DNA of 57,877 nt, from assembly GCA_012032285.1 (NCBI GenBank), contig JAAURJ010000012.1:1-57877 (forward strand), written 5' to 3'. Both the position numbers and the translations under genes were made by a program. The stretch comes from Sphingomonadales bacterium. GTDB taxonomy: Bacteria > Pseudomonadota > Alphaproteobacteria > Sphingomonadales > Sphingomonadaceae. Below, piece after piece: positions 49,185-57,877 of the stretch; position 1 is the first letter of the stretch; every line of letters begins with the position of its first letter. The notes beneath the pieces are model-generated. The model had not been told where the DNA came from. It did no database searches and saw only the letters and a program-made list of their open reading frames with translations.

Positions 49185-50185
49185 ACGGCATCGACCTGAC
49201 CGTCATCTGGGCGGGCATTATCGGCTTTGCGATTGTTGTTTATGTTATATTGGATGGATTCGATTTGGGGATTGGTATCCTTTTTCCGAATTTCGCAGTT
49301 GGCCCGGACCGTGACAAGGCGATGAACAGCATAGCACCCGTCTGGGATGGCAATGAAACATGGCTGGTGCTGGGCGGCGGTGGTTTGCTGGCGGCATTTC
49401 CGCTGGCCTATGCGATTATCCTGCCCGCGCTTTACGCCCCGTTGATCGCCATGCTGCTCGGCCTGATTCTGCGCGGCGTGGCATTTGAATTTCGCTGGCG
49501 TGACCCGGCGCACCGGGCGCGTTGGGACTTTGCCTTTACGCTTGGCTCTTGGGTCGCGACCTTTGCGCAAGGGATTACACTGGGCGCTCTTCTTCAAGGC
49601 ATTACGGTCGAGGGCCGCGCCTATGCAGGCGGTTGGTGGGAATGGCTTAGCCCGTTTAGCCTGCTAACAGGCGCGGCGCTATGTGCGGGCTATGCTCTGC
49701 TCGGCAGCTGCTGGCTGGTCATGAAAACCGACGGCGCTTTGCAGCGACAGGCTTATAGCTATGCCGGGCGTACCGGCCTTCTGCTCTTAATTGCTATTGC
49801 AGCCGTCAGTGCGCTCACCCCAACGCTAGAGGCGAAATATTATGAACGCTGGCTCGATTATCCCGGTATCTTGGCCACATCACAGGTACCACTGGCCACA
49901 TTGATAATAGCCTTCTTATTCTTTCGCAGCCTGTCAAAGCGTCAGGAAATTGCGCCCTTTCTATATGCGCTCGGCCTGTTTGGGCTGTGCCTTGTTGGCC
50001 TTGGCATTTCGATCTGGCCTGATGTCATTCCGGGCCGCGTATCGATATGGGCGGCCGCCGCGCCCTATGAAAGCCAGCTCTTCATGCTCATCGGAGCCGT
50101 GATATTGGTCCCCATCATATTGGCCTATACCGCATGGGCTTATTGGGTGTTTCGCGGTAAGGTAGATGAAGCAGGGTATCATTGA
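49181..50185 (+). CDS. cioB: Cytochrome bd-type ubiquinol oxidase subunit II (CioB)
   Basis: A 334-residue integral membrane subunit with eight hydrophobic helices. It begins LTVIWAGIIGFAIVVYVILD and carries GFDLGIGILFPNF and VWDGNETWLVLGGGGLLAAF, typical of CydB/CioB. The membrane partner of CioA in the quinol oxidase. Its stop overlaps the start of the 35-residue gene. Confidence 0.95.
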   Translation: MNGIDLTVIWAGIIGFAIVVYVILDGFDLGIGILFPNFAVGPDRDKAMNSIAPVWDGNETWLVLGGGGLLAAFPLAYAIILPALYAPLIAMLLGLILRGVAFEFRWRDPAHRARWDFAFTLGSWVATFAQGITLGALLQGITVEGRAYAGGWWEWLSPFSLLTGAALCAGYALLGSCWLVMKTDGALQRQAYSYAGRTGLLLLIAIAAVSALTPTLEAKYYERWLDYPGILATSQVPLATLIIAFLFFRSLSKRQEIAPFLYALGLFGLCLVGLGISIWPDVIPGRVSIWAAAAPYESQLFMLIGAVILVPIILAYTAWAYWVFRGKVDEAGYH

Positions 50186-50292
50186 TGCAGGATAATCTGC
50201 GGAAATTGGCTTGGTTCGCAGTGTTATGGGCCGCAGGCGTCGTAACTGTCGGCGTCGCTGCTTACCTTATTAAGTTAATAATCGGCGTTTGA
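50185..50292 (+). CDS. DUF2474-type small subunit of Cio oxidase
   Basis: A 35-residue protein, MQDNLRKLAWFAVLWAAGVV, with a single hydrophobic helix. The ATG overlaps the cioB stop (TGATG). DUF2474 proteins are encoded after cioAB and resemble the CydX subunit of cytochrome bd. Too short to rely on length, but the position and composition fit. It ends the sulfur operon; the next gene is on the other strand. Confidence 0.85.
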   Translation: MQDNLRKLAWFAVLWAAGVVTVGVAAYLIKLIIGV

Positions 50293-50301
50293 ATTGCGGC
50301 C

Positions 50302-50619
50302 TTAAGCAGATTGTTTCAACATCCAGCTGTAAAATTGTGCAGAGACATTGTCCACATCCCAGCTGATAATTGCGGGCGCATCATAGCTGTGTATTTCCTC
50401 TATACGCTTTTTCGCTTCATCACCGGACAGAAGCAGCGTTTTGAACAATATTGGAAATTCTGTTCTGCACTGCATCTCGCCCCGCCATTCAAAATAAGAG
50501 GTGCAAGCCGCGAGCCGGTTGGCGCAGGCGGCGAGTTTTTCGCCCACCAATGTCCGGCACATTTCGTCTGCTTCCTGATCGCTGCCGCATAGCGTGTAGA
50601 TTAAGGTCAGACCAGCCAT
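50302..50619 (-). CDS. cutA: Divalent-cation tolerance protein CutA
   Basis: A 105-residue trimeric ferredoxin-like protein. Motifs: TLVGEKLAACANRL, YFEWRGEMQ and IEEIHSYDAPAIISWDV, all typical. It is associated with copper/divalent-cation tolerance, though biochemical function is unclear. It is 3 bp after ctaA on the same strand, so the two are likely co-transcribed. Its stop is 9 bp from the end of the sulfur operon, so the two transcripts converge. Confidence 0.95.
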   Translation of the reverse strand: MAGLTLIYTLCGSDQEADEMCRTLVGEKLAACANRLAACTSYFEWRGEMQCRTEFPILFKTLLLSGDEAKKRIEEIHSYDAPAIISWDVDNVSAQFYSWMLKQSA

Positions 50620-50622
50620 AGC

Positions 50623-51680
50623 TTATCCTTTTCGAACTTGCCCCAGATGGTGGGCACCCCAGGCCACGCTGCCAACCAGAAGCGCACCGACGGCTTGATG
50701 AAGCACGGCCAATGTTATCGCAAAATTGCTGATATTCACCCCGCTCATCACGGTGGCGATGCCGAGCAATATTTGCGTGCCAAAGGCGATATGAATGGCA
50801 ATCGAAACCGGGCGCGCACCGATTTTCTTCAGCCGCCTTGCCATCAGGATCAGCGCCGCTACCACCACCCAAGCCCACCAACGGTGGATAAAATGGACCA
50901 GAAAGGGATCGTTCAGGACGGCAAAGATCACGCCCCTGTCCCAATCAATACCTTCGGGAACAAAATGGTCGTTCATCAAAGGCCATGTATTGGCGACTTG
51001 TCCGGCATTCATGCCCGCAACATAAGCGCCGAAGAGCAGCTGTATGAACAATATTGCAATGACGGTTAAGGCAAATCCGGTAAGCCGTGCCGGGCGGGCC
51101 TTCCTGTTCGCCGCCAGCGCTTTTAAATCGAGCGCGGTCCAGATCAGCGAGGCAAAGATGAACAAAGCGAGCAGCAAATGCGCGGCAAGCCGGAAATGGC
51201 TGACGTCTGTGCGGCCCGACAGACCGGAAACCACCATCCACCAACCAATCACGCCCTGCAAACCGCCGAGTAGGAATAGCGGAATCAGCCTTGGCATATA
51301 GCCTTTGGGAATCGCGCCCCTGACCAGAAACCATAAAAAAGGAAGCGCAAAGGCGGCGCCGACAAGCCGTGCGAGCAACCGGTGCACCCACTCCCAAAAA
51401 TAAATGAACTGGAACGCTGCCAGGCTCATGCCCGCATTAACCTGCTGATATTCGGTTGTTGCGCGGTATTTTTCAAATTCGGCCAACCAATCGGCCTGGC
51501 TTAGCGGCGGCAGCGCCCCGGTTACCGGTTTCCATTCGGTAATGGAAAGCCCGGATTCGGTCAGCCGCGTGATGCCGCCGACCACGACCATCGCAAACAC
51601 AAGGCTGGCGACAAAAACAGCCAATTGGCCATGGCATTGGGGCGATATTTCGCCTCCCTATGAAGAGCATTATCAACCAT
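50623..51680 (-). CDS. ctaA: Haem A synthase (COX15/CtaA), frameshifted at N-terminus
   Basis: Oxidises haem O to haem A for cytochrome oxidases. The composite is about 352 residues. One T is missing in the A5 run at 51613-51617 (T on the coding strand). Restoring it joins MANWLF to VASLVFAMVVVGGITRLTE. Motifs: GGITRLTESGLSITEWKP, FIYFWEWVHRLLARLVG, DVSHFRLAAHLLLALF and PFLVHFIHRWWAW, with the conserved His ligands. The start at 51680 (MVDNALHREAKYRPN) gives a reasonable hydrophilic N-terminus. Its presence implies a haem-A oxidase elsewhere in the genome, beside the bd oxidase. Confidence 0.9.
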
Positions 51681-51798
51681 AGCCGCTCTATGCCGTTGCT
51701 TAGCGCCGGGATCAACTGTGCTTAGGCGGCAACAAAATTGCACAAATCGCAATCATCGCGCCTAATGATATATTGTAACCTTATACGAATCATGCCAT

Positions 51799-52176
51799 AT
51801 GCCTTATATGACAACCGCATTATGGCAGAAATGGAGCTGGGACGGGCTGGGTTTGGGCCTTGCCGGACTGTGCCTTATGCATTGCCTTGCGACCGCTATT
51901 TTTCTGGTCGCTCTTGCGTCTGCGGGTGGCATATTGCTCGATCCGGTTGTCCACGAAACCGGCCTTGTCCTTGCCATTGGCTTTGGCCTTTTGGCGCTTG
52001 GTAAGGGCATATTACAGCATGGTTTCATCATGCCCGCCGCCATCGGCGCATTGGGTATCGGTGTTATGTCGGGTGCCCTATCCCTGCCGCATGGCGACGG
52101 GGAAATGTTCTACACGGTTTTGGGTGTCATATTGCTGGCGCTTGGCCATGATTTGAATCACCGCGCCGCGCACTGA
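51799..52176 (+). CDS. MerC-domain membrane protein
   Basis: A 125-residue protein with four hydrophobic segments. The Cys pair CLMHCLA lies in the first helix, as in MerC mercury transporters. A His-rich C-terminus ends GHDLNHRAAH. No mer genes are nearby, so a role for other metals is possible. It is divergent from ctaA and precedes zur. A second in-frame ATG lies at 51808. Confidence 0.82.
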   Translation: MPYMTTALWQKWSWDGLGLGLAGLCLMHCLATAIFLVALASAGGILLDPVVHETGLVLAIGFGLLALGKGILQHGFIMPAAIGALGIGVMSGALSLPHGDGEMFYTVLGVILLALGHDLNHRAAH

Positions 52177-52235
52177 TAACAGTCCTATATTACTGCATCA
52201 TTGCTATCCGGGCCAAATAGGCCTATTCTTGCTGC

Positions 52236-52694
52236 ATGACGGACCATCATCATCATGAACATGAAGGCGCATCGCTCGCCGATGCTGCCAAAGCGACCCT
52301 GACCGAAGCGGGCGAGCAATGGACCGATATGCGCGCCGCGATTTTTGAAGTTTTGGCGACATTCGACAAACCGGCTTCTGCCTATGACATTGCCGATCTT
52401 GTATCGCAAAAGCGCGGCAAAAGGGTTGCGCCCAATAGCGTGTACCGGATATTGGACCTGTTTGTTACCACCAATTTGGCGCGCCGCGTGGAAAGCGCCA
52501 ATGCTTATATTGCCAATTCGCATCCCGGATGCCTGCATGATTGTATTTTCCTGATCTGTGACCATTGCGGAAACGCAACACATTTGGATAATGACAAGCT
52601 ATCGGGCAGCGTGCGCGATGCGGCGGGTGCCGCAGGATTTGCCAATGTACGTCCGGTAATCGAGGTGCGCGGCACTTGCGCCGATTGCGATTGA
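52236..52694 (+). CDS. zur: Fur-family regulator, Zur-like
   Basis: A 152-residue metalloregulator. Its start MTDHHHHEHEGAS has a His-rich tail. The DNA-binding domain includes SAYDIADLVSQ and PNSVYRILDLFV. The metal-binding C-terminal half has HPGCLHDCIFLICDHCG and a final CADCD, the two pairs of structural-zinc cysteines. By sequence Zur (zinc) is most likely. The MerC-like gene 59 bp upstream may be regulated by it. Confidence 0.88.
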   Translation: MTDHHHHEHEGASLADAAKATLTEAGEQWTDMRAAIFEVLATFDKPASAYDIADLVSQKRGKRVAPNSVYRILDLFVTTNLARRVESANAYIANSHPGCLHDCIFLICDHCGNATHLDNDKLSGSVRDAAGAAGFANVRPVIEVRGTCADCD

Positions 52695-52774
52695 AGCGCA
52701 TAGCCGGTTTCTGCATGAAAACTGCATGATAAAGTCATTCGACAGCGCTGATTTTAGCGGTTAATGCTACTCTT

Positions 52775-54706
52775 ATGACAGACAAACCGAATACGCCTTT
52801 ACTGGATAACGTGAATATCCCGTCTGATTTGCGCAAGTTGGACGAAAGCGATCTGCGCCAATTTGCCGATGAACTGCGCCAAGAAGTGATCAGCACGGTT
52901 TCGGTGACCGGCGGTCATTTGGGTGCGGGGCTGGGCGTGGTGGAGCTAACCACTGCTATTCATTATGTTTTCAATACACCCGAAGACCGGCTGATCTGGG
53001 ATGTTGGTCACCAATGCTATCCACATAAAATCATCACTGGGCGCAGGGACCGTATCCGCACGCTGCGCCAGGGTGGCGGTCTATCGGGTTTCACCAAACG
53101 CAGCGAAAGCGAATATGATCCGTTTGGCGCGGCGCATAGCTCAACCTCGATCAGCGCGGCTTTGGGCTTTGCTGTTGCCAATAAACTGGCCGGAAAACCG
53201 GGCAAGGCGATTGCGGTTATCGGCGACGGGGCGATGAGCGCGGGCATGGCTTATGAAGCGATGAATAATGCGCAGGCCGCGGGCAACCGGCTGGTTGTGA
53301 TCCTGAATGACAATGATATGTCGATTGCGCCGCCGGTTGGCGGGCTGTCGGGCTATCTCGCCCGGCTGGTTTCCTCCAGCGAATATCTGGGCATCCGTAA
53401 ATTTGCCAGCAAGCTGACCGCGAAATTGTCGCGCCGCGTGCATAATGCAACGGCAAAGGCGGAGGAATATGCCCGCGGCATGGCAATGGGCGGGACATTG
53501 TTTGAGGAACTTGGTTTTTACTATGTCGGCCCGATTGACGGCCATAATCTGGAACAGCTAATCCCCGTGTTGGAAAATGTCCGCGATAATGCCGAAGGTC
53601 CGGTGCTGATCCATGCGGTCACGAAAAAGGGTAAGGGCTACGCCCCCGCCGAAGCGGCCGATGACAAATATCATGGCGTCGCCAAATTTGATGTGATCAG
53701 CGGAAAGCAGGATAAGGGACCAAGCGGCGGGCCGCCCGCATATCAAAATGTCTTTGGCGAAACATTGGCCAAACTTGCAGAGAGCGATCCGCGTATCTGC
53801 GCCATTACCGCCGCGATGCCATCGGGCACTGGCGTTGACAAATTCGCCGCCGCACATCCAGGCCGCAGTTTTGATGTCGGCATTGCCGAACAGCACGCGG
53901 TCACTTTTGCCGCAGGCTTGGCGGCACAAGGTATGCGGCCCTTTGCTGCAATCTATTCGACCTTCCTGCAACGCGCCTATGATCAGGTGGTGCATGATGT
54001 CGCGATTCAGAATTTGCCGGTGCGCTTTGCGATTGACCGGGCCGGGCTGGTCGGTGCGGACGGGTCCACCCATGCGGGCAGCTTTGACATCACCTATCTG
54101 GCGACCCTCCCCAATATGGTGGTGATGTCGCCCAGTGATGAGGCGGAACTGGCCCATATGATCTATACTGCGGCTGAATATGATGATGGGCCGATTGCGG
54201 TGCGCTATCCGCGCGGGAACGGAACCGGCGCGGCTATACCCGAAAGGCTGGAAAAGCTCGCCATCGGTAAGGGCCGGATCGTGCGGGAGGGCAAAAAAGT
54301 CGCCATCCTGTCTTTGGGCACGCGGCTTGCCGAAGCAACGAAAGCGGCGGATATACTGGATAGCAAGGGGCTGAGCACCACCATCGCCGATATGCGCTTT
54401 GCCAAGCCGCTGGACGAAGCGCTGATCCGCCAGCTTATGACCAGCCATGATGTCGTGGTCACCGTGGAAGAAGCCGCTATTGGCGGGCTGGGCGCCCATA
54501 TACTCACATTGGCTAGCGACCTTGGCCTGACCGATGCGGGCCTTAAAATCCGCACGATGCGGCTACCCGATTGGTTTCAAGAGCATGATAATCCGCAAAA
54601 ACAATATGATGAGGCTGGATTGAATGCCCCGCAAATCGTCGATACTGTCTTAAAAGCGCTGCGCCATAACAGCGCCGGTGTCGAAGCGGCCGGCGCACGG
54701 GCTTAA
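52775..54706 (+). CDS. dxs: 1-deoxy-D-xylulose-5-phosphate synthase
   Basis: Condenses pyruvate and glyceraldehyde 3-phosphate, the entry to the MEP isoprenoid pathway. It has 643 residues with TPP-binding [17 protein letters not shown] and [11 protein letters not shown], transketolase motif [15 protein letters not shown], and [15 protein letters not shown]. No adjacent MEP-pathway gene is evident. It is convergent with the ygiC-like gene (13 bp between stops). Confidence 0.97.
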   Translation: MTDKPNTPLLDNVNIPSDLRKLDESDLRQFADELRQEVISTVSVTGGHLGAGLGVVELTTAIHYVFNTPEDRLIWDVGHQCYPHKIITGRRDRIRTLRQGGGLSGFTKRSESEYDPFGAAHSSTSISAALGFAVANKLAGKPGKAIAVIGDGAMSAGMAYEAMNNAQAAGNRLVVILNDNDMSIAPPVGGLSGYLARLVSSSEYLGIRKFASKLTAKLSRRVHNATAKAEEYARGMAMGGTLFEELGFYYVGPIDGHNLEQLIPVLENVRDNAEGPVLIHAVTKKGKGYAPAEAADDKYHGVAKFDVISGKQDKGPSGGPPAYQNVFGETLAKLAESDPRICAITAAMPSGTGVDKFAAAHPGRSFDVGIAEQHAVTFAAGLAAQGMRPFAAIYSTFLQRAYDQVVHDVAIQNLPVRFAIDRAGLVGADGSTHAGSFDITYLATLPNMVVMSPSDEAELAHMIYTAAEYDDGPIAVRYPRGNGTGAAIPERLEKLAIGKGRIVREGKKVAILSLGTRLAEATKAADILDSKGLSTTIADMRFAKPLDEALIRQLMTSHDVVVTVEEAAIGGLGAHILTLASDLGLTDAGLKIRTMRLPDWFQEHDNPQKQYDEAGLNAPQIVDTVLKALRHNSAGVEAAGARA

Positions 54707-54719
54707 GCCCTGATCTGCC

Positions 54720-55903
54720 TTAGCCAATGCCTTGCCCCTCCTCCAAAATCACATGGGGGATATAGAGCGCACTATCGCGGGTGATCGGGCCGCCATCTTC
54801 GCGCACCGAAAGGCCCACCGCATCCTCACCGACGATCCAGCTGCCAATAACAGCATGCCGGTTGCCAAAGCGGGCCAGCGGGGCATAGCCTTGTATAATA
54901 TAACCCTCCGCGCCGTAACCGCCCACAGGGCCCTGCACAGTGCCGCCATCGCCATGCAGTTCAATGTCCCATCCTCGCGCGAAAATAGCGGTTTGCGGAC
55001 ATGATTGGGTCCGACCATGGCCTTGCCAGCGAAATCATCGTCAAAGGCGGCGGGCAATAAATTGGGATGGCCGGGATATTCCGTCCATAACAGCGGCAAT
55101 ATGCCCTTGTTGCTGAGCAGGGCTTTCCAAGCCGGTTCGATAAATTGGGTACCCGACCTGGCGATATTCATGGCAAATTCCTCGCGCAACATATCTTCCC
55201 ATGGATAAAGTTTGAATATCCGGTCGATCAGCATTTGATCCTGATCAACAAAACGGCCATCTATATTCAGGCCGATGGCATCAATGGGCACAAAATGCGG
55301 CTCCAGCCCGGCCTGACGCGCCAAGTCTTCCAAATAAGCAACCGTTTGGCGGTCTTCGATATGGTCCGCGATACTGGCAAAATGGATAACCGATTCGCTG
55401 GGCGCTATATCGGCAAAACGCGCCGCTAGGGCTTCGTGCAACGCATTAAACTGATCCGCACTTTCGGGCAGGCGGCCTTGATCGATCAATTGTTCTAACC
55501 AATGCCATTGGAAAAACCCGGTTTCGTAAATGCTGGTCGGTGTATCGGCATTATATTCGAGCAATTTGGCAGGGCCGCTGCCGTCATAGGCAAAATCGAA
55601 CCGGCCATAGAGCGATGGGTCACGCCTTTTCCATGAATTCGCCACCAGATCGCGGTAGCGTTCCGGAATGGCAAGCCGTTCCATATATTCCTCGCTGCGC
55701 ACAATCTTATCCACCAGCCGCAGGCACATTGAGTGCAGCTCCGCAGAGGGATCTTCTATATCCTCCTCAATCTGGCGCAAGGTGAAGGCATAAGCATAGC
55801 GTTCATCCCAATATCGTTCGCCGTCAATATGGTGGAATGTAAACCCAAATTGCCGCGCGGTATCTTGCCAATCGGGCCGTTCGGCGATGTTTAATCTGCG
55901 CAT
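54720..55903 (-). CDS. Glutathionylspermidine synthase-like ATP-grasp protein (YgiC family), frameshifted
   Basis: A composite of about 394 residues. Motifs include NADTPTSIYETGFFQWHWLE, LWTEYPGHPNLLPA, MVGPNHVRKPLFSRE and, after the break, VQGPVGGYGAEGYIIQGYAP. One G is missing near 54973; restoring it gives KPLFSREGWDIELHGDGGTV, which joins both parts. The domain matches the C-terminal synthetase of glutathionylspermidine synthase; the amidase is absent. Its substrate in YgiC-type proteins is unknown. A YgiB-like gene is divergent from it. Confidence 0.9.
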
Positions 55904-56013
55904 TAAAACCAAATCCTTGCTTTAGGCGGATTATCCCCTGCCCGGTAAAGACAATATTATCCTTTTCATTGCTATAAGGGGGCGGGTAAGTTTTGAAATG
56001 GGGAATTCACAAC

Positions 56014-56664
56014 ATGGCGGGTAAAGCGCTTCTTGTTCATTCGGGCAAAAAACGGTCATTTGCGGTCGGCTTCACCGCATTGGGTTCGGCGTCGATGCTG
56101 GCTGGATGCGGCATAGCAACGCCCGCGGACGAGCAAGCGGCCAATGCCCCCGCTGCGCCGAAAAGCGGCGATAGTGACAAGGTTTACGCCTATCGTAGCG
56201 TCGGCGAATGCGCGGCGGCGAAAATCTATTCCGAACAGAAATGCCAAGAAGCCTATAATGAGGCCGCCAAAGAGAATGAAAAGTCCGCCAAATCCTATGC
56301 GGATAAGCAAGCCTGTGAGGAGCAATATGGCACGGGCAATTGCGAACGGCGCGGACCTCGTTTTTCGGGCGTCATGGCGGGCTATATTATCGCCCGCTCT
56401 CTGGACGGCAATCGCTATGCCTATGGCGGGTTGTATAATGACCGGAAAAGCGGAATGCTATCTACATCCGGTGCGCCGGTTATGCAAAATGGCGAGAAAA
56501 AACCCTATAGCATCGGCGGCGCAGGTTTTGCGAGCCAGAATACGGTTGGAAAAATGCAGGACCAGCGCCGCCGCAGTAGCAGCAGCCTGGCTGCAAGCGG
56601 CGGTTTTGGCGGGCGCAGCATTGCTTCTGCCGCCAAGGTATCGGGCGGATCGCGCGGCGGCTAA
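56014..56664 (+). CDS. DUF1190 (YgiB-like) lipoprotein
   Basis: A 216-residue secreted protein. A signal peptide with lipobox LAGCG precedes an acidic, Cys-containing region (SVGECAAAKIYSEQKCQEAY, DKQACEEQYGTGNCERR) that suggests two disulfides. It ends in a Gly/Ser-rich tail (SSSSLAASGGFGGRS). Start at 56014 follows GGGGA. DUF1190/YgiB proteins are encoded beside YgiC-type synthetases; here the pair is divergent. Function unknown. Confidence 0.85.
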   Translation: MAGKALLVHSGKKRSFAVGFTALGSASMLAGCGIATPADEQAANAPAAPKSGDSDKVYAYRSVGECAAAKIYSEQKCQEAYNEAAKENEKSAKSYADKQACEEQYGTGNCERRGPRFSGVMAGYIIARSLDGNRYAYGGLYNDRKSGMLSTSGAPVMQNGEKKPYSIGGAGFASQNTVGKMQDQRRRSSSSLAASGGFGGRSIASAAKVSGGSRGG

Positions 56665-56802
56665 TGACCGGCGCTACCAGGCTGTGCCAAAACCGTTTCC
56701 AAAATGGCCGCTAAGTTTACAAAGTTTACACCAAGGAAGCCCTTTATTCCGCCCTTTCGGGCCGGAATTGTAGGATAAATCCAACACGGCAAAGGGATAA
56801 TG

Positions 56803-57216
56803 CTAAAGCCCGGGTGCGGCCGCCTGCGCATTTTGGCCGTCCCCTTCGGGCGCAGAGATAATGTCGCGGGTGACGCTGCCTTTGTTTACTGTATTGGTGT
56901 CGGGATCGCCAATCGACGTGCGGATACCGGTTTCGGAGGAGCCCGCATTGCCTGTCACTGATTGCTGGGCGGGGGAGCGCGGAGCCGGGCCGCCGAAAAG
57001 CGCATCGAGCACCTGTTCATTGGCATTGCCCTCTTGCGGGCGCGGGGCGCCGGGTTGCGGCGGGGTGAGCGCAAAATCGGGCGGAACCACGAGGGGAGCG
57101 GCCCGCGAAACGGCAAATTCATCGGGCCGGTTGCGGTCAAAAATTCCGGTCGATCCGCAACCCGATAGCGCCAGCGCCGATACCGCGGCGGCAGATGCCA
57201 ATATATATTTACGCAT
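56803..57216 (-). CDS. bamF: DUF3035 (BamF-like) lipoprotein
   Basis: A 137-residue lipoprotein. Signal peptide and lipobox read SALALSGCG. The mature chain has RNRPDEFAVSRAAPLVVPPD, LTPPQPGAPRP, typical of DUF3035, a subunit of the BAM outer-membrane assembly complex in Alphaproteobacteria. I chose the ATG at 57216 for its GGAG eight bases upstream; the GTG at 57225 is less likely. It follows lspA on the same strand. Confidence 0.88.
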   Translation of the reverse strand: MRKYILASAAAVSALALSGCGSTGIFDRNRPDEFAVSRAAPLVVPPDFALTPPQPGAPRPQEGNANEQVLDALFGGPAPRSPAQQSVTGNAGSSETGIRTSIGDPDTNTVNKGSVTRDIISAPEGDGQNAQAAAPGL

Positions 57217-57269
57217 AAAACTCACTCCATCATGATGCCAATGCGCCGGATAAAGCGCCCGACATGAAC

Positions 57270-57794
57270 TTAATCTGAAACAGCTTCGCCTGTTTTTGAT
57301 GTTTCTTTTTCTTTCTTGCCGATCAGAAAGGCGCGGGCAAGCAATAAAAGCACACCGATGCTAATGCAGGCATCGGCCAGATTGAAAATATAAAAGGGCC
57401 GGAACGCTCCAAAATGCAAATCGGCATAATCGACAACATAACCATAACGCACCCGGTCGACAATATTGCCGAGCGCCCCGCCAAGCACCATGGCGAGCGC
57501 CAATATGTCCCCGCGCAGCTTTTCGCGCATCATCCATATGCTGACGACAAGCGCAATGAGCGCGGTCAGGCCGACAAGCATCCACCGCTGTGTCTCGCTG
57601 CTCGCCTCCAGAAAGCCCATCGAAACCCCGCGATTTTCCGCCCAGCGCAGGTCAAAAAAGGAAATGATATGGATAACCGACCGGCTTTCCAGCGCCAGCG
57701 GCCCAATCATCAGATATTTGACAAATTGGTCGGCAATAAAAATCAGGCTGGCGAGCATAATACCCTGAATGTGGAATTTACGGGTTGTCGTCAT
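57270..57794 (-). CDS. lspA: Lipoprotein signal peptidase (SPase II)
   Basis: An aspartic membrane protease that removes signal peptides from lipoproteins after lipidation. It has 174 residues with four helices: IFIADQFVKYLMIG, GALGNIVDRVRYGYVVDYAD and FYIFNLADACISIGV carry the catalytic Asp pair. An AGGAGG site lies seven bases before the ATG. In this window it has clients such as the DUF3035, DUF1190 and molybdopterin lipoproteins. Confidence 0.97.
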   Translation of the reverse strand: MTTTRKFHIQGIMLASLIFIADQFVKYLMIGPLALESRSVIHIISFFDLRWAENRGVSMGFLEASSETQRWMLVGLTALIALVVSIWMMREKLRGDILALAMVLGGALGNIVDRVRYGYVVDYADLHFGAFRPFYIFNLADACISIGVLLLLARAFLIGKKEKETSKTGEAVSD

Positions 57795-57877
57795 TGGTAA
57801 TCCTCCTGCCTGAGCAGAAACAGGGATAGGGCACGCGGGGCGCGAAGCGGCGGTGAACAGAGATATTAGCCATGCAG

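Noticed and set aside
53558-54499. A 313-codon minus-strand ORF opposite dxs
   Set aside because: Antisense of a conserved dxs region; codon-structure shadow.
57795-57877. An upstream gene end (possible ileS) before lspA
   Set aside because: A minus-strand frame stops at 57868-57866 (LHG then TAA), but too few residues are visible to name a gene.

Overview
The window looks like the replication-origin region of a free-living alphaproteobacterium, most probably Sphingomonadales. The evidence is the gene order ppsR-oriC-hemE-hemJ-rho, then mnmE-mnmG-rsmG-parA-parB with parS sites. Other pointers are the DUF6489 and DUF3035 proteins, the fused phosphatase/sulfide-quinone reductase, the isolated sucD-sucA-sucB-lpdA run and the ctaA/MerC/Zur neighbourhood. 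Genus-level assignment is inference.

Layout. 1-1031: maf (cut by the window edge) and ppsR, pointing left. 1032-1333: probable oriC with a cluster of DnaA boxes. 1334-11922: rightward housekeeping block (hemE, hemJ, rho, a P-loop kinase, a broken monooxygenase, a TerC protein, DUF6489, mnmE, mnmG, rsmG, parA, parB) with three parS-like sites. 12199-16488: a putative surface-fibre system (DUF4402 secreted protein, PapD-like chaperone, large usher-like protein). 16692-18277: cytochrome b plus Tat-exported molybdopterin lipoprotein. 18343-22409: fused pabBC, aspartate aminotransferase, a small membrane protein and msrA, with a perfect TTAA-N7-TTAA (CtrA-type) box upstream of the last two. 22425-33750: a long leftward run of TCA-cycle genes (sdhB, thioesterase, zapE, mdh, a small membrane protein, sucD, sucA, sucB, lpdA) ending in a nuclease-like hypothetical and a TRIC-type channel. 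33812-39043: surface-polysaccharide type genes (nucleotidyltransferase, HAD phosphatase, glycerophosphotransferase, GT2, flippase). 39048-41020: an esterase, then rplM-rpsI. 41239-50292: the most coherent accessory system, a sulfide/persulfide detoxification and respiration island. 50302-57794: cutA, ctaA, merC-like, zur, dxs, ygiC-like and ygiB-like genes, a DUF3035 lipoprotein and lspA.

The sulfur island is the highlight. A leftward ArsR/BigR-like repressor with a 1-Cys peroxiredoxin faces a rightward operon: persulfide dioxygenase, a YeeE/YedE half, a DUF2892 protein, a second YeeE/YedE half, DUF442-SQR fusion, SulP transporter, CioA, CioB and a 35-residue DUF2474 subunit. The divergent promoters overlap a perfect 7-bp palindrome. 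Together these could sense reactive sulfur, oxidise sulfide to persulfide and sulfite, move sulfur species across the membrane, and pass the electrons to a bd-type oxidase that tolerates sulfide and cyanide.

Sequence quality. At least ten genes or gene parts are broken by a single missing base, mostly in short homopolymers, and one by an apparent extra base; one gene carries an in-frame TAG. All are in conserved families whose reading resumes intact in another frame, so uncorrected read error is the simplest explanation. I give composite coordinates for these genes. I saw no rRNA, tRNA, CRISPR array, insertion sequence or prophage.
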